Positions 5,010 to 5,335 of a DNA stretch of 5,335 nt are shown in pieces. The DNA is taken from positions 1-5,335 of the forward strand of contig JAXDBN010000105.1 in assembly GCA_034678805.1 (NCBI GenBank). Reading direction: 5' to 3'. The notes under the pieces were generated by a model that searched no databases, was not told where the DNA came from, and saw only the letters and a list, made by a program, of their open reading frames with translations. The position numbers were made by a program, and so were the translations under genes. Numbering within the stretch: position 1 is the stretch's first letter; each line of letters opens with the position of its first letter. The DNA comes from PHAA01 sp034678805. Lineage in GTDB: Bacteria; Bacillota; Syntrophomonadia; Syntrophomonadales; Syntrophomonadaceae.

Positions 5010-5335
5010 ATGACCCAAAAGATTTCCTTTGAACAGTATGCCCAGGAATTTCTGACTCAATTGCCCCGGGGTGCATTTTTAACCGTAAAAGATGGTACCC
5101 GCATGAACACTATGACGATAGGATGGGGTAATATCGGCTTTATCTGGCAAAGGCCAATTATCACCGTAATGGTTCGTTACTCGCGTTATACCTATGGTTT
5201 AATCGATAATGCCCCGGATTTTTCTGTAAGTCTGCCTGCCCCCGGCGAGATGCGGAAAGCATTGGCCATAGCCGGCAGCGTATCAGGACGTGATGTAGAC
5301 AAGTTTGCCGCTGCGGGTGTAACCGCCCAGCCGGC
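5010..5335 (+). CDS. Flavin reductase-like FMN-binding protein, N-terminal part (cut by right edge)
   Basis: The frame is open from ATG at 5010 to the window end, giving 108 complete codons. The segment GAFLTVKDGTRMNTMTIGWG (residues 20-39) is typical of the flavin reductase-like/flavoredoxin family, where the NTMT(I/A) stretch contacts the FMN phosphate. It is followed by RPIITVMVRYSRYTYGLI (about 47-64) and DFSVSLPAPGE, matching the split-barrel strands of the family. The partial SGRDVDKFAAAGVT is the usual 'SGRD.DKF' motif. Members bind FMN and act in electron transfer or NAD(P)H-linked flavin reduction, in the cytoplasm and usually as dimers. The redox partner cannot be deduced. AGGAG 10 nt upstream supports the start. 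The gene is divergent from the secreted-protein gene, with an operator-like palindrome between them. Confidence 0.88.
   Translation, partial: MTQKISFEQYAQEFLTQLPRGAFLTVKDGTRMNTMTIGWGNIGFIWQRPIITVMVRYSRYTYGLIDNAPDFSVSLPAPGEMRKALAIAGSVSGRDVDKFAAAGVTAQP

Noticed and set aside
4990..5013. Seven-codon open frame (MRGVVTP) ending in an ATGA overlap with the flavin reductase start
   Set aside because: It contains the ribosome site of the main gene and has none of its own, so it is probably a chance frame.

Overview
The window looks like ordinary chromosome from a low-to-mid GC Gram-positive bacterium, most likely an anaerobic member of the Clostridia. This is inferred from the strong AGGAGG-type ribosome sites, frequent TTG/GTG starts, A/T-rich promoter regions with clean TATAAT boxes, and the gene content. 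It holds four complete genes and two cut by the window edges. There are no RNA genes, insertion sequences or CRISPR arrays.

Left part (minus strand): a family-2-type glycosyltransferase runs off the left edge (1-243). It is preceded by a 59-nt imperfect hairpin (252-310) and by the gene for an M3B zinc oligoendopeptidase, PepF (343-2145). The hairpin lies between the two genes. Its 3' arm contains the glycosyltransferase's likely ribosome site, so it could be a terminator for pepF, a translational switch for the glycosyltransferase, or both.

Middle (plus strand): a roughly 245-bp divergent control region separates pepF from glnA. It carries a clear extended -10 promoter and two GTATAC-centred palindromes 22 bp apart. 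glnA (2392-3825, TTG start) encodes a type I-beta glutamine synthetase of 477 residues, complete with the loop that carries the adenylylation tyrosine in enteric enzymes. An 11-bp overlap follows into a small VOC/glyoxalase-fold metalloprotein (3815-4213), so the two are probably transcribed together and translationally coupled. A near-perfect 30-bp palindrome (14-bp arms) sits inside the VOC reading frame and is the most striking unexplained structure here.

Right part: a gene of unknown function (4223-4810, minus) encodes a secreted, C-terminally membrane-anchored protein and converges on the VOC gene with only 9 bp between stops. A second divergent control region follows (4811-5009). It has a perfect 9-3-9 operator-like palindrome overlapping a minus-strand TATAAT, then a plus-strand TATAAT and a possible structured leader. 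It precedes a flavin reductase-like FMN-binding protein (5010 onward) that is cut by the right edge.

Functionally the genes are mostly housekeeping: peptide turnover (PepF), ammonium assimilation (GlnA), and flavin redox. No obvious new multi-gene system is present. The points that merit attention are the GlnA-VOC coupling, the intragenic palindrome and the operator and hairpin structures.
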